A stretch of 64,000 nt of DNA, from NCBI RefSeq assembly GCF_004331175.1, contig NZ_SJOD01000003.1:186001-250000 (forward strand), given 5' to 3'. Shown here piece by piece: positions 63,653 through 64,000 of this stretch. A model generated the notes under the pieces. That model ran no database searches, had not been told where the DNA came from, and saw only the letters and a list, made by a program, of their open reading frames with translations. This DNA comes from Acinetobacter sp. ANC 4178 (GTDB lineage: Bacteria; Pseudomonadota; Gammaproteobacteria; Pseudomonadales; Moraxellaceae). Position 1 is the first letter of the stretch. The number at the start of each line of letters is the position of its first letter. The position numbers and the translations under genes are program-made.

Positions 63653-64000
63653 TTATTCATCTAAAAACTGTATTGCATGTTTTACGAAGCGTTCAGGGTA
63701 CTGAAATTGGGCACCATGTCCTGCATCTGGGTAAATAAACAGCTGTGCATTTGGAATATTCAGTGCCATCTGATAGGCATTGATGGTCGGAATCATCACA
63801 TCATCCACACCATTGAGGATAAAAGTAGGCTGTTTAATCTCACGTAAATGTGCAAATGGGTCTTGTTCATCAAGCTTCGGTAAAAAGTGCATATTGGCTT
63901 CAATCTGAGCCTGCATTACGTCGACTGAACTTGCTGGATCCTGATCTTTACGCTCATGACGACGTTGCCAAAAATCACGACCTGCTTGAATTGCTTTTGG
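63653..64000 (-). CDS. Alpha/beta hydrolase, C-terminal part (cut by the window edge)
   Basis: The visible 115 residues are open to the end of the window, so the ATG at 63916 is internal and the true start lies beyond 64000. The C-terminal half of the fold is clear: QPTFILNGVDDVMIPTINAYQMALNIPNAQLFIYPDAGHGAQFQYPERFVKHAIQFLDE, with the catalytic Asp in GVDD and His in DAGHG. The nucleophile elbow is outside the window. Probably first in a leftward operon with the SCP2-like and old yellow enzyme genes. Confidence 0.88.
   Translation of the reverse strand, partial: PKAIQAGRDFWQRRHERKDQDPASSVDVMQAQIEANMHFLPKLDEQDPFAHLREIKQPTFILNGVDDVMIPTINAYQMALNIPNAQLFIYPDAGHGAQFQYPERFVKHAIQFLDE

Noticed and set aside
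60558-64000. Second copy of the tRNA-Arg 3' end marking the far end of an island
   Set aside because: No such repeat was seen by eye within the window; it may lie beyond 64000 or be lost.

Overview
The window is chromosomal DNA of an Acinetobacter species (Gammaproteobacteria, Moraxellaceae). The basis is recognition of gene content, not a database search: an AdeIJK-type RND efflux operon whose proteins read almost like the A. baumannii ones, a pmrC-pmrA-pmrB operon with an Acinetobacter-type PmrA box, AT-rich DNA, and many housekeeping genes of gammaproteobacterial type. Protein differences from A. baumannii suggest another species of the genus, but I cannot name it.

Layout. 1-6.8 kb: rpoD, a YbeD-like gene with lipB, an SCP2-like gene coupled to an iron alcohol dehydrogenase, and an APC permease. 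6.8-13 kb: a flavodoxin and an SDR divergent from an HxlR regulator with a clean palindromic operator, then trmL, cysG, serS and a DUF3298 lipoprotein. 13-16 kb: lolA and a collagen-like, YadA-anchored surface protein built on eight 54-bp DNA repeats. 16-20 kb: rpmA-rplU divergent from ispB, then a membrane protein of the so-called site-specific recombinase family. 20-27 kb: a PAP2 phosphatase and adeIJK behind one promoter covered by a 24-bp palindrome. 27-34 kb: two YbjQ-like proteins, an exported agmatine-deiminase-like enzyme, an SDR with an unknown partner, and valS.

33.7-36.5 kb is the most accessory-looking part: a very AT-rich membrane protein of unknown function whose ribosome binding site lies inside the valS terminator, and a DUF559 nuclease-like gene bracketed by two direct copies of a GC-rich palindromic element. 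37-42 kb is a nitrogen block: gltIJKL (glutamate/aspartate uptake) and amt, each behind a plausible sigma-54 promoter. 42-47.6 kb is the polymyxin-response block: pmrCAB plus a divergently placed PAP2 phosphatase with three phased PmrA half-sites upstream, which suggests a lipid A or lipid phosphatase in the PmrA regulon. 47.7-57 kb holds a porin, an AmpG-like transporter, an acyltransferase, a patatin lipoprotein, NfeD-SPFH, putP, ispA and a PAS-GGDEF protein. 57.5-64 kb holds a stand-alone prpF, an AroP-like permease, tRNA-Arg(CCT) with a decayed integrase next to it, a second HxlR regulator with its own palindromes, and a leftward set of an alpha/beta hydrolase (cut by the window edge), an SCP2-like protein and an old yellow enzyme.

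No CRISPR array, complete insertion sequence or intact prophage was seen. The best leads are the PmrA-controlled PAP2 gene, the operator-covered PAP2-adeIJK promoter, the unknown AT-rich membrane gene, the DUF559/repeat unit and the integrase scar beside tRNA-Arg.
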